The position numbers and the translations under genes were made by a program. The notes beneath the pieces are model-generated. The model did no database searches, had not been told where the DNA came from, and saw nothing but the letters and a program-made list of their open reading frames with translations. This document shows, piece by piece, positions 16,702-27,500 of a stretch of 64,000 nt of DNA. The stretch's first letter is position 1; every line of letters starts with the position of its first letter. The DNA is from Rothia mucilaginosa (GTDB lineage: Bacteria; Actinomycetota; Actinomycetes; Actinomycetales; Micrococcaceae), in contig NZ_JVSP01000013.1 of assembly GCF_001061665.1 (NCBI RefSeq), positions 1 to 64,000 of the forward strand. Reading direction: 5' to 3'.

Positions 16702-17001
16702 TTAGCCTTCGCATTCGACGCAGTAGTACAGGCCGCCGTCCTCGCGTGCAATCTGCGAGCGGTGGCGAACCAGGAAGCAGGATGCGCAGGTGAACTCGTC
16801 GTCCTGAGCGGGCAGAACCACGACGTTCAGCTCCTCGTTGGAGAGGTCGGCGCCGGGAAGCTCGAAGCTCTCGGCGGCGCTGTTCTCGTCCTCGTCTACC
16901 GCGCCGGACTGCATGTCGGAACGGCGCGCGTTGAGCTCCTCGTAGGACTCTTCGCTCTGCTCTTCGTCCTGCTTGCGAGGTGCATCGTAATCAGTTGCCA
17001 A
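16702..17001 (-). CDS. DUF4193 family protein
   Basis: 99 residues. It starts MATDYDAPRK, the near-universal beginning of DUF4193, has an acidic middle (DEDENSAAESFELPG), and ends with two CxxC pairs (CASC and CVEC, about 20 residues apart) likely to bind zinc. The start codon is TTG (16999-17001), chosen because it gives the conserved N-terminus and has GGAG nine bases upstream; no ATG fits. The function is unknown. The family is highly conserved next to dut in actinobacteria (Rv2699c). Confidence 0.9.
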   Translation of the reverse strand: MATDYDAPRKQDEEQSEESYEELNARRSDMQSGAVDEDENSAAESFELPGADLSNEELNVVVLPAQDDEFTCASCFLVRHRSQIAREDGGLYYCVECEG

Positions 17002-17326
17002 ACTTTCACGCTCCGTTGAATCTATTGAATCTGTGGCCGCGTTAGCCGCGCCACTCTGGTTTTAAAATTCTCCATGCCGCCGCTACGCCCGTGACGACAT
17101 GCCAGGTATTGTTCACCATTGAACACCCTTTTGTCTAATCCAGCGTGAGCTTTGAGCATACACGACGTCATATTCTGTGCAATAAAGATGGCGCGGGACA
17201 TATTTTTTGGCCCAAACAAGCCCCCGAGCTACTGATTTTGCGCGCTTTCACGGTACCCTGGAAGGTAGTTTGCGTTCCGTGCACCACATTTCACGGAAGG
17301 CGCCCGGTTCACCTATGGAGGTTCTC

Positions 17327-18511
17327 ATGCTTGAGCTACGTCTGATTGGCGTGCACGATGACGGCGAAAATCTGGTGCTTGAGTCTGCCGACGGCACCCG
17401 CTTCTTGCTGCCCATTGACGCCAACCTGCGCACGAGCATCACCAAGGCTCGCCGTATTCAGCCCGCCCGCGGCCTGGGCGCTAAGGGCACCTACGGCCCG
17501 CGCGATATTCAGACCCGTTTCCGTCAGGGTGCCTCCGTTGAGGAGATCGCGGAGGAGTCCGGCTGGGAGCCGGAGCGCGTGCGCCGCTACGAGTGGCCGA
17601 TCGTGGCCGAACGCGCCCACATTATTCGCGCCGCTCAGAGCGTGAAGATTGGCCGCCGCGATTCGGCTTCGGGTAGCGCGCAGATTCCGGTGACGCTCAG
17701 CGCCCGCATTGAGGAGGTTTCGGAGCGTTACGGTTTTGAGGAGGCCACCCAGGATTGGACGACCCGCCAGCAGGAGAACGGCCAGTGGCGCGTTGAGGTT
17801 GATATTGCGCTGAAGGATTCGGTGCGTCAGAACCTGCCCTCGCAGGTGATGTTCCCCGCCCGCTGGGTGTACAACCCCGCGAACCAGGGCCTGTACGCCT
17901 CGAACGAGGCCGCGTACTTCCTGATGGGCAATAGCGAGGACGCTGTGGCCGCCGCCGCGAAGAAGGCCCCCGTGGAGGTTCCGCAGGCCCGCCTGCCGAA
18001 GGCTCCGGAGCCCGCACCGGCTCCCCTGGCTTCTTCCGAGAGTGCTGACGAGCGTAAGCTCAAGGAGCTTCTGGAGCGTGCCCGCTCGGTGCGTCCCGCC
18101 CAGGTTGAGGAGCCCGAGGTGTTCGTGCATCGCGAGTCTGCTGAGACTCCGCAGGCTGAGGCTCCCGCAGAGACTCCTGCTGAGGCCCCCAAGGCTGAGG
18201 CGACCACCCGCGCGAACGAGGAACAGCCTGCACAGACCGCAACCGCCGATCGAGGCCCGCTGACCGGTGCGCCCTCCGCGCACACCCCCGCGGCGCATCC
18301 GGCACCGGAGGAGTACGGCAAGCACTCCCCCGATACCGAGGCAGCCGAGACTGCCGAGGCTCCCGCGGCGCAGGATGAGCCCGCAGAAGCTGCGGGTGCG
18401 GCCGAGGAATCCGCCAAGGCCTCCGCGGCAGAGAAGCCCAAGTCTTCCTCGAAGAAGCAGCGCGTGAGCGTTCCCGCCTGGGACGACATCATCTTCGGCG
18501 GCCGCAAGTAA
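17327..18511 (+). CDS. sepH: Septation protein SepH (DUF3071)
   Basis: 394 residues. SepH binds FtsZ and promotes its assembly at the septum in actinobacteria. The N-terminal DUF3071 domain (1-210) contains LELRLIGVHDDGENLVL and a helix-turn-helix (VEEIAEESGWEPERVRRYEW). A long low-complexity linker rich in Ala, Pro and Glu (about 215-375) follows, and a short conserved C-terminal motif ends VPAWDDIIFGGRK, as in Streptomyces SepH. The start ATG 17327 has GGAGG six bases upstream; the frame is open for 40 more codons but they lie in A+T-rich leader sequence. A strong terminator follows. Confidence 0.93.
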   Translation: MLELRLIGVHDDGENLVLESADGTRFLLPIDANLRTSITKARRIQPARGLGAKGTYGPRDIQTRFRQGASVEEIAEESGWEPERVRRYEWPIVAERAHIIRAAQSVKIGRRDSASGSAQIPVTLSARIEEVSERYGFEEATQDWTTRQQENGQWRVEVDIALKDSVRQNLPSQVMFPARWVYNPANQGLYASNEAAYFLMGNSEDAVAAAAKKAPVEVPQARLPKAPEPAPAPLASSESADERKLKELLERARSVRPAQVEEPEVFVHRESAETPQAEAPAETPAEAPKAEATTRANEEQPAQTATADRGPLTGAPSAHTPAAHPAPEEYGKHSPDTEAAETAEAPAAQDEPAEAAGAAEESAKASAAEKPKSSSKKQRVSVPAWDDIIFGGRK

Positions 18512-18568
18512 GCGACCACCCGCGCGCCGCCCGATAAAGGCTTCTAGGCAAAGGCGCCAAGACAGCAG

Positions 18569-18608
18569 AAAGCCGCCGGTTATTCGCGTGAATAACCAGC
18601 GGCTTTTT
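18569..18608 (+). terminator. Terminator after sepH
   Basis: Eight-base outer arms (18569-18576 and 18599-18606) and eight-base inner arms (18578-18585 and 18590-18597) with one mismatch, A-tract before and T-tract after. It serves sepH and the convergent phosphodiesterase. Confidence 0.9.
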
Positions 18609-18652
18609 CTATCTTCTCAGCCTGTATCCGCTGAGCGGGGCTCTTCCGAGTC

Positions 18653-19933
18653 TTAGAAGGTCTTGAGCATGCGCAACGGCACCAGACGCTCAGCGTCCGT
18701 CAGCGAACCGTGCTGACCAACCATGTGCAGGGCACGCTCCTGATAGTGGCGCATATCGTACAGCGCCCAATCGTCGCGAGCGCACACCATCAGGTCACCA
18801 ATGCGGCCGCGCGCCGCATCCGTGATGACCGGGCCGAAGTAGCCGGCACGCATCAGCTCGCGAGAGTCAATCACCCAGGCGCGCTCGCCCCAGTACTGCG
18901 CCCAACGCTGAGCGGTGGCGGTGCGTGCCGCCTCCGAGGTGTCCTCCAGGTGCAGGTGCACGGCGCGCGGTTCACCGGCGGTCATGGCGATGTTGCGGGT
19001 CAGCTCCTCCACGCCCGAGTAGTCGATGCGCTGGTGCTCGGGCACGTTCACCATGCCGTGATCGGCGGTCACGAAAAGTGCCGCCCACGCCGGGGCGCGC
19101 TCCGTCAGACGCTTCAGCGCCGAGTTCAGTTCCTCCAGCTGCTGTAGCCATTCGTCGCTGCCCACACCGTAGCGGTGGCCCGCCGCGTCAATCTCGCCCC
19201 AGTACAGGTACACGGTGGTCGGGGTGCGGCTGGAGAGCGCCTCCAGGGCGTAGGTGACGCGGGCATTGTAGCCGACGGCATCTACGAAGTCGCCGCCGCG
19301 CAGCGCCGCCTCGGTCAGGCCGGTGCCGCGGTACTTACCCAGCGAAATGGTCAGCACACGGCGGTTCGTATGGTGGCGTTCCAGCACGGTCGGCAGCGGC
19401 TGCCAGGCGTGCGGGTCCACCGACTGGTCCCAGCCGGACAGGTGGTTCATGACCGAGCCCGCTCCCCCGTTGCCCGCCGGGTTGCGCACCTCGTAGCCGG
19501 CAACGCCGTGCGCGCCGGGTGCAGTGCCGGTGCCCAGCGAGGTCAGGGAGGCAGCGGTCGTGGTGGGGAACGCGGCGTCCAGCGGGCCCAGGTTCAGGGT
19601 CTTACGCAGGGCGGGCGCGTAGCCACCGTAGCTGTTGAGCAGCTGCTCGCCCAGGCCGTCCACCATGATCACGCAGGCGTGGCGGAACGACGCCGGATCA
19701 ACATCCTGCTCCTCAAGGCGGCCGGCAAGGTTTAGCGGGTCGGCGGAGGAGTGGAAGGCCGGGTCGGCGTCCAGGGCGTGGACCGGGCGCGCCAGGCTTC
19801 GCTGAGCCACGAGGGATGAGGCGGACTCCAGCACATCGGCGATGCTATTGCTGCCGTAGGCGGGCGCGGGAGGCAACGGCGCACCCAAGATATCGTGCAG
19901 GGCGGGCTGTTCGGTGCGGGACGGGGCCGTCAT
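18653..19933 (-). CDS. Nucleotide pyrophosphatase/phosphodiesterase family protein (alkaline phosphatase fold)
   Basis: 426 residues, cytoplasmic (no signal peptide). The alkaline-phosphatase-like PF01663 fold is recognisable: VIMVDGLGEQLL with metal ligand D92, the nucleophile region FPTTTAASLTSLGTG (threonines 124-126), YWGEIDAAGHRYG and VTADHGMV with later metal ligands. Such proteins hydrolyse phosphodiester or pyrophosphate bonds; the natural substrate here is not known. It starts 44 bases after the DUF5998 stop, and an AGGAACC ribosome site precedes the ATG, so the two are probably one unit. Confidence 0.9.
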   Translation of the reverse strand: MTAPSRTEQPALHDILGAPLPPAPAYGSNSIADVLESASSLVAQRSLARPVHALDADPAFHSSADPLNLAGRLEEQDVDPASFRHACVIMVDGLGEQLLNSYGGYAPALRKTLNLGPLDAAFPTTTAASLTSLGTGTAPGAHGVAGYEVRNPAGNGGAGSVMNHLSGWDQSVDPHAWQPLPTVLERHHTNRRVLTISLGKYRGTGLTEAALRGGDFVDAVGYNARVTYALEALSSRTPTTVYLYWGEIDAAGHRYGVGSDEWLQQLEELNSALKRLTERAPAWAALFVTADHGMVNVPEHQRIDYSGVEELTRNIAMTAGEPRAVHLHLEDTSEAARTATAQRWAQYWGERAWVIDSRELMRAGYFGPVITDAARGRIGDLMVCARDDWALYDMRHYQERALHMVGQHGSLTDAERLVPLRMLKTF

Positions 19934-19946
19934 GGTGGTTCCTCTC

Positions 19947-19982
19947 GGCGGGTGCTTGTTTAGCGGCGGGTGCTTGTTTAGC
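19947..19982. repeat. 18-bp tandem duplication at the DUF5998 stop
   Basis: GGCGGGTGCTTGTTTAGC occurs twice head to tail (19947-19964, 19965-19982). The stop codon of the DUF5998 gene lies in the second copy, and the extra copy gives an additional in-frame stop. Confidence 0.9.
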
Positions 19983-20571
19983 GGCGGGCGGCGCGCATGC
20001 GGGCGCGGTGCAGGGCGCGCGCAAAGTGCTGGGCGCGGTACACCGACTCGGGGCCGTCAGCGGTTGCGGAAACACGCACCGCGATATCCTCGCGGCGGGC
20101 GTCACCGGTGTAGCCGTGGTCGGCGTTGCACTGCGGATCCTGGCAACCGGCCGGGGCGAGCTCCAGGTGCAGGGACCCGGTCCAGGCAATCTGGAAGGAA
20201 ATTTCGGTCGGGGCGGTGTTGCCGGCGTTGTAGGCCTGCGGCTGGCTGAAGCCGTAGCTCATGGTGACCGCGTTCAGGTCGCTCAGGTGCACGGCCTCCA
20301 CGCTCACGTGCGCCACGGTGCCCTGCGCATCGCCCTCGAGGTGCTGGTCGTCCAGGTGTGCAAACACGATGAAGTCGCCGCACAGGACCATCACGGTGAT
20401 GTGGCGGTGGAAATCATCGCGAGAGAAATGGGTTTCGTGCTGCACAAAGTGGGCGTCGGGATTCATATCGGCCAGGGCCTCGTCCACCACTTCCAGCACC
20501 AGGTCGGGGTAGAAGCCGGCGTGCTTGATGTCTGCGACCAGCTGCTCGCGTTCGGGGGTGGGGGTGTTCAT
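19978..20571 (-). CDS. DUF5998 family protein
   Basis: 197 residues. It is soluble, with alternating strands (HITVMVLCGDFIVFAHLDD, GTVAHVSVEAVHL), a GYTGD motif after a CxxxxC pair (CQDPQC) and a basic C-terminal helix. This pattern and the place beside the phosphodiesterase gene match DUF5998 of actinobacteria, whose function is unknown. The start ATG 20571 has an AAGAGG site; an upstream in-frame ATG would add 25 Arg-rich residues without a ribosome site and is rejected. Confidence 0.8.
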   Translation of the reverse strand: MNTPTPEREQLVADIKHAGFYPDLVLEVVDEALADMNPDAHFVQHETHFSRDDFHRHITVMVLCGDFIVFAHLDDQHLEGDAQGTVAHVSVEAVHLSDLNAVTMSYGFSQPQAYNAGNTAPTEISFQIAWTGSLHLELAPAGCQDPQCNADHGYTGDARREDIAVRVSATADGPESVYRAQHFARALHRARMRAARR

Positions 20572-20905
20572 CGGACCTCTTTCGTGCGGTGTCAGCCGGC
20601 GCGCACGGCGGCTCTGCGGGGCGTGCGCGTTTCGGCGGTTAGGCATTACTACCTTCTACCTTAGAGGGTTCCAGCCGGGCTGTGCTACTTAACCACGCGT
20701 ACAGGTGCGCATATGACGAGACGCCGGGCCTGGCCCGCTCCCCCGCCGGGTCGACGCACCATCTCCCGGCCCGCCCAGACGCACGCCCGGGTATCCCCGC
20801 GCGTCTCCGTGTATCTTCGCGCGTGACGCTGACCGGTCGGCCCGTCTCATCCGCTGCCACCCGCTAAAATAGGAGGAGCGAAAACACACGGACACGAGGA
20901 GATAT
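20572..20905. promoter_or_regulatory. Divergent intergenic region between DUF5998 and parC
   Basis: 334 bases without a gene. TAAAAT at 20864-20869 is a candidate -10 for parC, giving a leader of about 30 bases with a GAGGAGA ribosome site. The rest is GC-rich and shows no convincing operator or structured RNA. Confidence 0.4.
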
Positions 20906-23431
20906 ATGGCTCGCCGATCCAAATCCGCCGTCAGCGACTACCCGGTGGATGTGGTAGAGAATATCGTCGACATCGACGTATCCGCCGAGATGGAATCCAG
21001 CTTCCTGGAATACTCCTACTCGGTGATTTATTCGCGCGCCCTCCCCGACGCCCGCGACGGCCTCAAGCCCGTGCAGCGCCGCATCCTCTACATGATGCAG
21101 CAGATGGGCCTGCGCCCCGATAAGGGCCACGTCAAGAGCGCCCGCGTGACCGGTGAGGTCATGGGTAAGCTCCACCCGCACGGCGACGCCGCCATCTACG
21201 ACGCGATGGTGCGCCTCGCCCAGCCCTTCGCGCTGCGTCTGCCCCTCGTTGACGGTCACGGTAACTTCGGCTCCCTCGACGACGGCCCGGCGGCCGCCCG
21301 ATACACCGAGGCGCGCATGGCACCCGCCGCGCAGGCGCTGACCGCCGACCTCGACGAAGATGTCGTCGACTTCGTGCCCAACTACGACAACCAGTTCATG
21401 CAGCCCGCCGTGCTGCCCGCCGCGTTCCCGAACCTGCTCGTCAACGGCACCACAGGCATCGCGGTCGGCATGGCGACCAACATGGCGCCGCACAACCTGC
21501 GCGAGGTCATCGCCGGTACCCGCCACCTCATCGCGCACCCCGAGGCGAGCCTCAAAGACATCATGAAGTTCATTCCCGGCCCCGATTTGCCCACCGGCGG
21601 CACCATCGTGGGCCTGAGCGGAATCCGTGACGCCTACGAAACCGGCCGAGGCACCTTCAAGACCCGCGCGAAGGTCTCAATCGAGCAGGTCAGCCCCCGC
21701 AAGCAGGGCATCGTCGTCACCGAGCTGCCGTACATGGTCGGCCCCGAAAAGGTCATCGAAAAGATCAAGGACGGCGTCAACTCCAAGAAGCTCACCGGCA
21801 TCTCGGACGTGGTCGACCTGACCGACCGCACCCACGGCCTGCGCCTCATCATCGAGATCAAGAACGGCTTCAACCCCGAGGCCGTGCTCGCCGCCCTATA
21901 CAAGCACACCCCGCTCGAGGACTCCTTCGGTATCAACAACGTAGCGCTCGTGGACGGTCAGCCGCAGACCCTCGGCCTGCTCGACCTGATGCGCGTGTAC
22001 ATTGACCACCGCCTGAACGTGGTCCGCCGCCGCACCGAGTTCCGCCTGGGCAAGCGCACCGACCGCCTGCACCTGGTGGAGGGCCTGCTCGTGGCCATCC
22101 TCGACATTGACGAGGTCATCCAGATTATTCGCGAATCCGATGAGACCGCTCAGGCACGCGAAAAGCTGAAGGTCGTCTTCGACCTGACCGACACCCAGGC
22201 GAACCACATTCTGGAGCTGCGCCTGCGCCAGCTCACCAAGTACTCCCGCCTGGAGTTGGAAGCAGAACGCGATACCCTGCAGCAGGAAATCGCCGAGCTG
22301 CAGCGCATCCTCGGCTCTGATGCGGCCCTGCGCGAGCTGGTTTCTGACGAGCTCGCCGAAGTTGCCGAACGCTACGGCACCGACCGCCGCACCCAGCTCA
22401 AGACCAAGGACGACATGCAGGTCGCCATCGAGGCAGTCACCGCGCAGTCCAAGGCGAAGAAGAGCCTGGGCCTGGCCCTCGAGATTGCCGACGAGCCCTG
22501 CTGGGTGCTGCTCTCCGCCACCGGCATGATGGGACGCACCCCCGGCAAGCCCATCCGCGAGGCGCTCGTGGATCCCGGCAAGCGTTTCAAGCACGACGTG
22601 TTCGCTTCGATTGTGCCGACCACCGCACGCGGTGAGATTGGTGCCGTCACCTCCGCCGGACGCATGGTGCGTCTGTCCGTCATGGACATTACGGTGCTGG
22701 ACGAGAACGGCGGCACCCCCTCCATGGCGTCGGCGGTGAAGGCAACCGAGCTGGTTCAGCTCGCTAAGGGTGAGAAGCTGATTGCACTCGTGCCGCTGAA
22801 CACCGTGCTGGCGATGGCAACCGCCGGCGGCGTGATTAAGCGCGTGAACCCCGACTACCCGCTGAATCAGACCGAGTGGGACATCATGAAGCTCAAGGAC
22901 GGCGACGAAATCGTGGCCGCCGCCCCCTGCCCCGCCGACGATGCGGTACTCACCTTCGTCACCCGCGACGCAAAACTGCTGACCTTCGACGCCGCCAAGG
23001 TTCGTCCGCAGGGACGCACCGGAGGCGGCATCGCAGGCATCAAGCTCACCGAGGGCGACCGCGTCATCGCCCTGGGTGTGACCGCACCCGGCGACGCGGC
23101 GGAGGTCGTGACCGTCACCAACGGCAAGGACGGCCTGGCGAGCGCCAAGGTCACCGCTCTGAGCGAGTACCCGCAGAAGGGCCGCGCGACCGGCGGTGTG
23201 CGTGCGCACCGATTCCTCACCGGTGAGAGCCAGCTGGCTCTGGCGTGGGTGGGCGTGGGCCCGGCGAAGGCGGCATCCTCCGGCGGCGTGGCTCGTTCCC
23301 TGCCGACCGAGCACGGTGCCCGCGACGGCTCCGGCGTGATGCTCACCCAGAGCATCGGTGTGGTTGGTCCGAACTACGCGGCGGTTTCCGCGGCGTTGGC
23401 GGTCAGCCCGGAGGGTGAAAAGCTCTTCTAG
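20906..23431 (+). CDS. parC: DNA topoisomerase IV subunit A
   Basis: 841 residues. It is the breaking-and-rejoining subunit of the type II topoisomerase that decatenates daughter chromosomes, partner of ParE at 36464-38566. It starts at the conserved [28 protein letters not shown], then has the quinolone-region [18 protein letters not shown] (90-107) and the catalytic tyrosine Y133 in ARYTEAR. The coiled-coil dimer domain (about 370-480) and six beta-pinwheel blades follow. I call it ParC, not GyrA, from the overall sequence and the ParE-like partner nearby. Residue A95 stands where E. coli GyrA has Ser83; D99 matches Asp87. Ribosome site GAGGAG. Confidence 0.93.
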   Translation: MARRSKSAVSDYPVDVVENIVDIDVSAEMESSFLEYSYSVIYSRALPDARDGLKPVQRRILYMMQQMGLRPDKGHVKSARVTGEVMGKLHPHGDAAIYDAMVRLAQPFALRLPLVDGHGNFGSLDDGPAAARYTEARMAPAAQALTADLDEDVVDFVPNYDNQFMQPAVLPAAFPNLLVNGTTGIAVGMATNMAPHNLREVIAGTRHLIAHPEASLKDIMKFIPGPDLPTGGTIVGLSGIRDAYETGRGTFKTRAKVSIEQVSPRKQGIVVTELPYMVGPEKVIEKIKDGVNSKKLTGISDVVDLTDRTHGLRLIIEIKNGFNPEAVLAALYKHTPLEDSFGINNVALVDGQPQTLGLLDLMRVYIDHRLNVVRRRTEFRLGKRTDRLHLVEGLLVAILDIDEVIQIIRESDETAQAREKLKVVFDLTDTQANHILELRLRQLTKYSRLELEAERDTLQQEIAELQRILGSDAALRELVSDELAEVAERYGTDRRTQLKTKDDMQVAIEAVTAQSKAKKSLGLALEIADEPCWVLLSATGMMGRTPGKPIREALVDPGKRFKHDVFASIVPTTARGEIGAVTSAGRMVRLSVMDITVLDENGGTPSMASAVKATELVQLAKGEKLIALVPLNTVLAMATAGGVIKRVNPDYPLNQTEWDIMKLKDGDEIVAAAPCPADDAVLTFVTRDAKLLTFDAAKVRPQGRTGGGIAGIKLTEGDRVIALGVTAPGDAAEVVTVTNGKDGLASAKVTALSEYPQKGRATGGVRAHRFLTGESQLALAWVGVGPAKAASSGGVARSLPTEHGARDGSGVMLTQSIGVVGPNYAAVSAALAVSPEGEKLF

Positions 23432-23469
23432 GCGCGCCGTTCACGGCCTTTCGACCTCATGTTGCTAAC

Positions 23470-23516
23470 AAAGCCGGGGGTGAAGATACGTTGTGTGTGT
23501 CTTCACCCCCGGCTTT
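23470..23516. terminator. Terminator after parC
   Basis: 17-bp perfect arms (23470-23486 and 23500-23516) followed by T-rich sequence. Confidence 0.95.
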
Positions 23517-23580
23517 TATGTGGTGTACCTTAAGTAACACAGCACACATTTATTGACGCATTGTTCTTAGAGGATTTGTC

Positions 23581-24366
23581 GTGCTTGATTTACTGTCCGT
23601 CACACCAGAGTTATTTATCGTGCTCCTGCTCGCTGCCTTCTGCGCGGGCTGCATCGACTCTGTCGTGGGCGGAGGCGGCATGATCCAGCTCCCCGCCCTG
23701 CTCATGGCGCCCGGATTCTCGCCCGTCGCCGCTCTGAGCACCAATAAAGTTGCCAGCGCCATGGGCACTTTGATGAGTGCCTCAACCTATATTCGCTCGC
23801 TCAAAATCCCGTGGAAAATCCTGCTCCCCGTAGCGTTCGTGGCGTTCTGCGCCTCCGCCGCCGGCGCCTACTGCGCCACAATCCTGCCGGCACATATTTT
23901 CCGCCCCGCCATTGTGGTGGTTCTAGCCGCTATCCTCGTCTTCTCGGTGCTACAACCGCGCATACCTCGCGGGCAGCCTCGCGCGCTCACAACCTCATCG
24001 TTCCTAGTGCGCGGCTTTGCGCTGGGTCTGATTCTGGGCGGCTACGACGGCATCCTCGGGGCTGGCACCGGCGCGATGATGCTCGTCGCCCTGCAGGTAG
24101 CCATGGGCTACGATATGCTCCACGCGACCGCCGCCGCCAAGGTTCTCAACACCGCCACCAACCTCGGCGCGCTCCTCTACTTCATTCCGCTGGGCTCAAT
24201 TCACTGGCTCCTCGGAATCACCATGGGATGCGCCAACATGGCGGGAAGCTGGGTTGGTGCCCGCACCGCAATTCACCTGGGCGAACGATTCATTCGCCGC
24301 GTGCTTGTTATCGTTATGACCCTCATGCTACTGCGGTTGAGCGCGCAGATACTCGGCTGGGTCTAG
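23581..24366 (+). CDS. TSUP (TauE/SafE) family permease
   Basis: 261 residues with about eight membrane spans. The family hallmarks are the two related glycine-rich segments, CIDSVVGGGGMIQLPALL near the N-terminus and LGGYDGILGAGTGAMMLVAL in the middle, plus LSTNKVASAMGT. Members export sulfite, sulfoacetate or related organic sulfur anions; the substrate here is unknown. The start is GTG 23581 after an AGAGGAT ribosome site. The gene stands alone between two terminators. Confidence 0.92.
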   Translation: MLDLLSVTPELFIVLLLAAFCAGCIDSVVGGGGMIQLPALLMAPGFSPVAALSTNKVASAMGTLMSASTYIRSLKIPWKILLPVAFVAFCASAAGAYCATILPAHIFRPAIVVVLAAILVFSVLQPRIPRGQPRALTTSSFLVRGFALGLILGGYDGILGAGTGAMMLVALQVAMGYDMLHATAAAKVLNTATNLGALLYFIPLGSIHWLLGITMGCANMAGSWVGARTAIHLGERFIRRVLVIVMTLMLLRLSAQILGWV

Positions 24367-24442
24367 CTTCCTCCTCTCCCCCCCCTCACCCGAACCTATC
24401 CGCGCGGAGATATAAACACTCAGAACTATCTGCGCACACAGA

Positions 24443-24477
24443 AATGCCCCGGTACTTTCACAAAGTACCGGGGCATT
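24443..24477. terminator. Bidirectional terminator between the TSUP gene and cydDC
   Basis: 16-bp perfect arms (24443-24458 and 24462-24477) with a three-base loop, between convergent genes. Confidence 0.95.
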
Positions 24478-24530
24478 CCTCGCAGTTTCTTGCGTTCAGC
24501 CTCGCACGCGGTGCCTGCGCCCGGGTGCGT

Positions 24531-27500
24531 TTAGAGGCGAACCACCTCGTCGCAGTAGGCGACATCCTCGGGACGGTGCGACACCAGGACCGTGGCCACC
24601 GAGCTGGCGCGGGTTGCCGCATCCAGGTCTGCCATGAGCGCGCGGGCAGACTCGGCGTCCAGGTGCGCGGTCGGCTCGTCCAGCAGCAGAACCGGCGAGT
24701 TCACCAGCAGGGCGCGAGCCACCGCCAGGCGCTGACGCTGACCGCCCGACAGGAAGGAACCGCCGGCACCCACGGGGGTGCGCAGGCCCTTCGGCAGGGC
24801 GTCAAACCACTCGCCCAGACCCACGCGGCGCAGAACCTCGATGAGCTCCTCCTCGCTCGGTCGATCTGAACGGTCGCGGGCCAGCAGCAGGTTACCCTCG
24901 AGGGTCGACTCAAAGATGTGCGCCGCCTGCGGGCACCACGCCGCGTAACCGCGCAGCTCTTCGGGATCCAGCACCTCGCCGGCGGCCTCGATGCGGCCCG
25001 ACTCCAGGGGCAGGAAGCCCAGCAGGGTGGCAAGCACGGTGGACTTACCGGATCCGGAGGGGCCGGTCACCGCGGTCCAGGAGCCCTCGCGAGCCGTCAG
25101 GTTCAGGTGTGCGAAGACCGGGTGGTCCATGCCGGGCCAGCGGGCGGAACCGTCCTGCATGGCCAGGGCGGGGGTCGCGCCGGTGACCTTCACGCCGAGC
25201 TGCTGCGGGGTGCCGCATCCGACTATCTTGGGCTCGCCTGGCTTGGGCGGGCGCGGAGATTCAGCCTGGGAATCAGCCTTGGAATCAGCCGCAGAGTCGG
25301 GGCGCGCGAAGCGGCGGGCACGCTGGCGGTCCGCCTCCAGCAGCTCCTCCATCTCAGCCTCGGCGCGGGCGCGCAGACGCTCGGCACGACGCGGCAGAAC
25401 GTGGGTGTCTACCTCGGCTTCGGTGGGCACGGAACGCTTCAGGGTCGAGGTGGCGACAACGCCCTCCAGGGATACGTCGCGAACGCTCGGGGCAATCGAG
25501 GCGAGCAGACGGGCGAACTCGGGCCAGGAGCGAACCGCCTCGATATGGCCCAGGGAGCTCTCCAGCATGCCGGTGCACAGTAGCACCACGATCGCTGACT
25601 CGGGGGCGCCCACGGTGCCGTTTACAGCCAGCGGGTAGGCAATCACGGCGCTCGCCAGCGCAGCGCCAAACCAGCTCAGCGCCACGAGGGTTCGGCCCAG
25701 GCCCTGGGCGGTCGAGCCCTTCTGCAGGGCGGAAAGGTTCTGCGCGTCCAGCTCGTTGTTGGCGCGTTCGGCGGTGTTCGCCACGCCGTTGGCGCGCAGG
25801 TCCTCGGCGGCGGAGAGCATACCGGTGCCCAGGCGCAGCATACGTGCGGTGGACTGGCGGGCCAGAGCCTCCGCGCGGGCATCGGCACGAAGCACGGCCC
25901 AGGGGGCCACAAAGGTGCTCACCAGCACCGCCGCCAGCACGGGAATCAGGGCCTGGGGCAGGATGCACGCGGTTGTCACCAGCGCGGCAATCATAACCAG
26001 CAGGTGCGCGGCCGGCGGAATAATCACGCGCGGAATACCGTCGCGAAGCTCGTCAATACCGCCCACGAGGCGCTCCAGCAGGGCGTCGCCGCGCAGCAGG
26101 GCGCGCACGCTGCTCACGCTCTGCCAGGCGCCAACCCAGGCGCGCAGACGCAGAATATTCGCGGCGGCAAGCACCTTCGAGTGGGTCATCAGACGCTCGG
26201 CGTAGCGGGCGCACGCGCGGCCCAGGCCGAAGAATCGCACGCCCACGATGGCGACCATCAGGTACATCATGGCGGGACCCTCGCCCGCGCGCACGATGAG
26301 CCAGCCGGACAGCGCGGTCAGCGCCGCGGCCATCAGGGAGGTGGTCGCCGCCATCAGCACGGGGCCGGAGAAGGCGCGCGCACCGATTCCGGTCAGCTCC
26401 TTGAGGGTGCGCAGGGTGGCGAACAGGCCTGCGGGCTTTTCCTCTTGCGGGTTCTCGTCCGCGGCGGGGGTGGCCTCCACGAGGGCGCGGCTTTCGGCCT
26501 CGTGCTCGCTCTTGAGCTCCAGCAGGTGCGCGGGGGCTTCGGCGGGCACGGGCACGCGGGTCGCGTTAAGCGAGGTGCTCCAAGTGTATCCGGACGCGCC
26601 CAGCTCGGCTCGCACGAGGTGGTCGCAGTGCGCGGCCAGTTCACCCTCGTGGGTCACGATTAGCACGGTGGCGCCAAGTTCCGCCAGGCGGTGCAGGGCG
26701 CGGGTCACCAGGTATGCCGAGTAGGCGTCCAGGTGCGCGGTCGGCTCATCCACCAGCACGGTCAGCACGGTCTGCTCGCCGCCGGCGCGGTAGATGGCCT
26801 CGGCGCGGGCCAGGGTGCGTGCCACGGCGAGGCGGCGCGCCTGACCGGCGCTCAGGGCGCCCGGTTCCAGCACGTTCACGCTCTCAAGGCCCAGCTGCGC
26901 CAGCGGGCGCATCATCAGGTCGTTATCGGCGGGGCTCACGGCGAACTCGCCGCGCTCTAGCACGCCGGTCACCAGGGCCGCGGCGCGCTCGCGTTCGGAG
27001 TCGTCGGCGCTCAGGGCGTACAGTGCCATTTCGGCGCGCACGGTGGGTGCGGTGAAGACCGGCGACTGCGGAATCATCAGGGTCGTGCCCAGGCCGGTGA
27101 CGCTACCGGTGACGCGCATCGGCTCCTGCGAGCCGGTGGGCACCAGACCCTCACGCACGGCACCGGAGAACACGTTCAGCAGGGTGGATTTGCCGCAACC
27201 GGAGGGGCCCATGATGCCGATGACGGTGCCGCGTTCCGAACCGGGCTCCGCCGCCTGAGCCACGCGGCGAGGCAGGCTCAGCGACAGGTCGGTCAGCACC
27301 TCGGGGCGATCGGGGTAGTTCACGTCCAGGTTGCGCACCTCGATGGCTGCGGGGTTGGCCGAGTCGTCCTCGACGGTTTCCTCGGGCAGGGGCGCATCGA
27401 TAATCTTCTGGGCGCTGCGCAGGGCGGCCACGCCGTCCTCGGACTGGTGGAAGGCGGCGCCCACATCGCGCAGCGGCTGGTAGCACTCGGGGGCGAGCAG

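Noticed and set aside
17207-17326. N-terminal extension of SepH
   Set aside because: The extra 40 codons have no similarity to the family start and lie upstream of a clear GGAGG site.
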